Assembly (NCBI GenBank): GCA_030632625.1
Contig: DAOVUK010000030.1
Coordinates: 1-13,566, forward strand
Origin: Gammaproteobacteria bacterium
GTDB taxonomy: Bacteria > Pseudomonadota > Gammaproteobacteria > GRL18
Length of the DNA: 13,566 bases
Reading direction: 5' to 3'
The notes beneath the pieces are model-generated. The model saw only the letters and a program-made list of their open reading frames with translations, ran no database searches and had not been told where the DNA came from. This document shows, piece after piece, positions 12,516 through 13,566 of this stretch. Position 1 is the stretch's first letter. Each line of letters opens with the position of its first letter. A program made the translations under genes and the position numbers.

Positions 12516-12628
12516 GGATATTCTGAGTTGCTGCTATCTAAAAGCCTACTTCATTAGGCATGATTGTTTCAGGTGCAAGCACCGACTCAGTTTTATGAAT
12601 ATTAAATATTTTCTACATGAGATAAAAA

Positions 12629-12796
12629 ATGAAAACGTATATTTGTCTTGTCTGTGGTTTTATATATAGTGAAGAATCAGGACGGCCGGAGGAAGGGATT
12701 TCTCCGGGCACAAAATGGGATGATGTGCCTGACTCCTGGACCTGCCCGGACTGCGGGGCTAAAAAAGCTGATTTTGATATGGTTGAGGTGAGTTAG
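12629..12796 (+). CDS. Rubredoxin
   Basis: A 55-residue protein with the two iron-binding knuckles CLVCG (C6, C9) and CPDCG (C39, C42), and the conserved aromatic and acidic core [26 protein letters not shown] between them. Length, spacing and the terminal DFDMVE are typical of rubredoxins. It holds one Fe(Cys)4 centre and carries single electrons in the cytoplasm, for example to alkane hydroxylases or oxygen/peroxide reductases; no such partner is in the window. GAG lies eight bases before the ATG. Its stop is 26 bases from the convergent multiheme cytochrome gene. Confidence 0.96.
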   Translation: MKTYICLVCGFIYSEESGRPEEGISPGTKWDDVPDSWTCPDCGAKKADFDMVEVS

Positions 12797-12805
12797 TGCC
12801 TGAAT

Positions 12806-12824
12806 AAAAGAGTATTACTCTCTT
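12806..12824 (-). terminator. Terminator hairpin between rubredoxin and multiheme cytochrome genes
   Basis: On the minus strand AAGAGAGT pairs with ACTCTTTT (8 bp including one G-U) around a three-base loop, with the U-rich 3' arm followed by ATT. It overlaps the cytochrome stop codon. On the plus strand it is weaker (an A-C mismatch) but may work in both directions. Confidence 0.4.
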
Positions 12825-13566
12825 AATCTTCAATATCAATTTTTTGCTGCTCAATAAAAGGTCGATAGATCGGCCATTCATTTTTCAATTCATAGTTATC
12901 TTTCAGCCTGTTGAGTGAACGCTCGGTCATCACATGATAGGTGCCATTTACATAAAGTGTACCTGAATCCGAGGCTGGTGTGCTTATAAATTGTGTACTT
13001 TCTCCGGGTGCAAGGCGATTATCGGAGAGGACAAACATAACAGGCTGCCAGATGATCTGTCTTTTAAATTCAATTGACTTAAGTGCTGTTTTTTGTCCGT
13101 TGTCATCAATCCAGAAAAAATCCAGTACAATGAAACGATCGGGATCACCTGTTGGTGCTTTGTGCCCGGCACCGCTATTAGTTATAGTGATGCTTAACTT
13201 ATCCTGAATTTTTTCAGCTTTAAAACTAAACACCTTTTTTAATTGAGCTGTGGAATAAGCGCCTGGCCATAAATGTTTTTTTCCTTCCCTGGCAGGATAT
13301 CCGGCCATCATCGGGCGATTAACTTCAGGCATATGACAGTCCTGACAAATAAATCCTCTGGCTGACCATAAGCCGGTATCAGACTCCATTCCAGTACTGC
13401 AGATACCTTCATTCATTAAAGAAAAATCTTTGGCTGGCACTTCATGGCATTGCTGACAGAGACTTTTGCTGAGAAATTTTTCATCATAAGCCACAGGGTG
13501 GGGGGCATTGAGTGTTTCTTTGCGGAAAGGGCCAAAGATTATACCGTCTTTAACATGGCAGGCAGC
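12823..13566 (-). CDS. Multiheme cytochrome c (C-terminal part)
   Basis: The frame remains open to the window edge, so the start lies outside; the GTG at 13494 is internal because coding continues upstream. The 247 visible residues hold haem sites CQQCH and CQDCH, and at the very edge an ACH whose first cysteine would lie just outside (CxxCH cut by the window). Further features are CQDCHMPEVNRPMMAG, HLWPGAYS, and a haem-free beta-type tail with NSGAGHKAPTGDPDRFI, a phrase found in multihaem cytochromes of the tetrahaem/octahaem c-554-like group. It should be periplasmic and part of a respiratory or redox chain. Substrate and total haem number cannot be read from this fragment. Confidence 0.88.
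   Translation of the reverse strand, partial: AACHVKDGIIFGPFRKETLNAPHPVAYDEKFLSKSLCQQCHEVPAKDFSLMNEGICSTGMESDTGLWSARGFICQDCHMPEVNRPMMAGYPAREGKKHLWPGAYSTAQLKKVFSFKAEKIQDKLSITITNSGAGHKAPTGDPDRFIVLDFFWIDDNGQKTALKSIEFKRQIIWQPVMFVLSDNRLAPGESTQFISTPASDSGTLYVNGTYHVMTERSLNRLKDNYELKNEWPIYRPFIEQQKIDIED

Larger units (their letters stand above)
12326..12628. other. Gene-poor stretch upstream of rubredoxin
   Basis: About 300 AT-rich bases with a perfect 8-bp-arm palindrome (12399-12420), a cysteine-containing 21-codon ORF (12450-12515) and, in another frame, further CxxC-coding sequence. Small hairpins GCCTA/TAGGC and GGTG/CACC lie between 12544 and 12586. I see no RNA family or strong promoter here. 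Confidence 0.5.

Noticed and set aside
12544..12586. Small hairpins before rubredoxin as a riboswitch
   Set aside because: Stems are only 4-5 bp and match no riboswitch layout I know.
13423..13494. GTG at 13494 as start of the multiheme cytochrome
   Set aside because: The frame continues to the window edge with haem-type sequence (ACHV) and there is no ribosome binding site, so the gene is simply cut by the window.
1..13566. CRISPR array or phage/integrase signature
   Set aside because: No regularly spaced direct repeats, integrase, capsid or attachment-site duplication at the tRNA was found by eye.

Overview
The window reads as a chromosomal segment of an AT-leaning gammaproteobacterium. 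The evidence is the type of the UvrB C-terminus, the tRNA-Val(GAC), the UmuD/UmuC pair with E. coli-like lengths and active-site positions, and a YbaN/DUF454 protein. A class I cytochrome c, a rubredoxin and a multiheme cytochrome c suggest a respiratory, probably aquatic organism. I cannot name the genus.

Left part (1-2534): the 3' half of uvrB, an intrinsic terminator, tRNA-Val(GAC), a gene-poor gap of about 345 bases, and a RIO1-family kinase gene. Middle (2535-8896): a REP-associated (Y1/HUH) tyrosine transposase with its own inverted ends fills the gap between the RIO kinase gene and a 1757-residue protein. That protein fuses a DEDD-type exonuclease, a RecQ-type SF2 helicase and a UvrD-type SF1 helicase. 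Without the transposon the two genes would lie about 20 bases apart on the same strand, so they may once have been one transcription unit. A 26-bp perfect palindrome of the same repeat family follows the helicase, and then a short open-frame remnant overlaps the start of a cytochrome c gene.

Right part (8889-13566): a secreted class I cytochrome c faces a umuDC operon (minus strand). The umuDC promoter carries a dyad that is not the usual gammaproteobacterial LexA box. Then come ybaN (DUF454), a small cytoplasmic-looking collagen-like protein (lysine-rich head, short helical segment, 23 uninterrupted Gly-X-Y triplets) with a 10-bp-arm inverted repeat over its promoter, a 39-residue single-helix membrane protein on the minus strand, a gene-poor stretch with possible zinc-ribbon debris, a rubredoxin, and the 3' part of a multiheme cytochrome c.

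The theme is DNA repair and damage tolerance (UvrB, exonuclease-RecQ-UvrD fusion, UmuDC) interleaved with electron-transfer proteins. The most unusual items are the triple-module helicase, the repeats on either side of it, the collagen-like protein with its dyad, and two small genes (rubredoxin and the membrane peptide) that are easy to miss.
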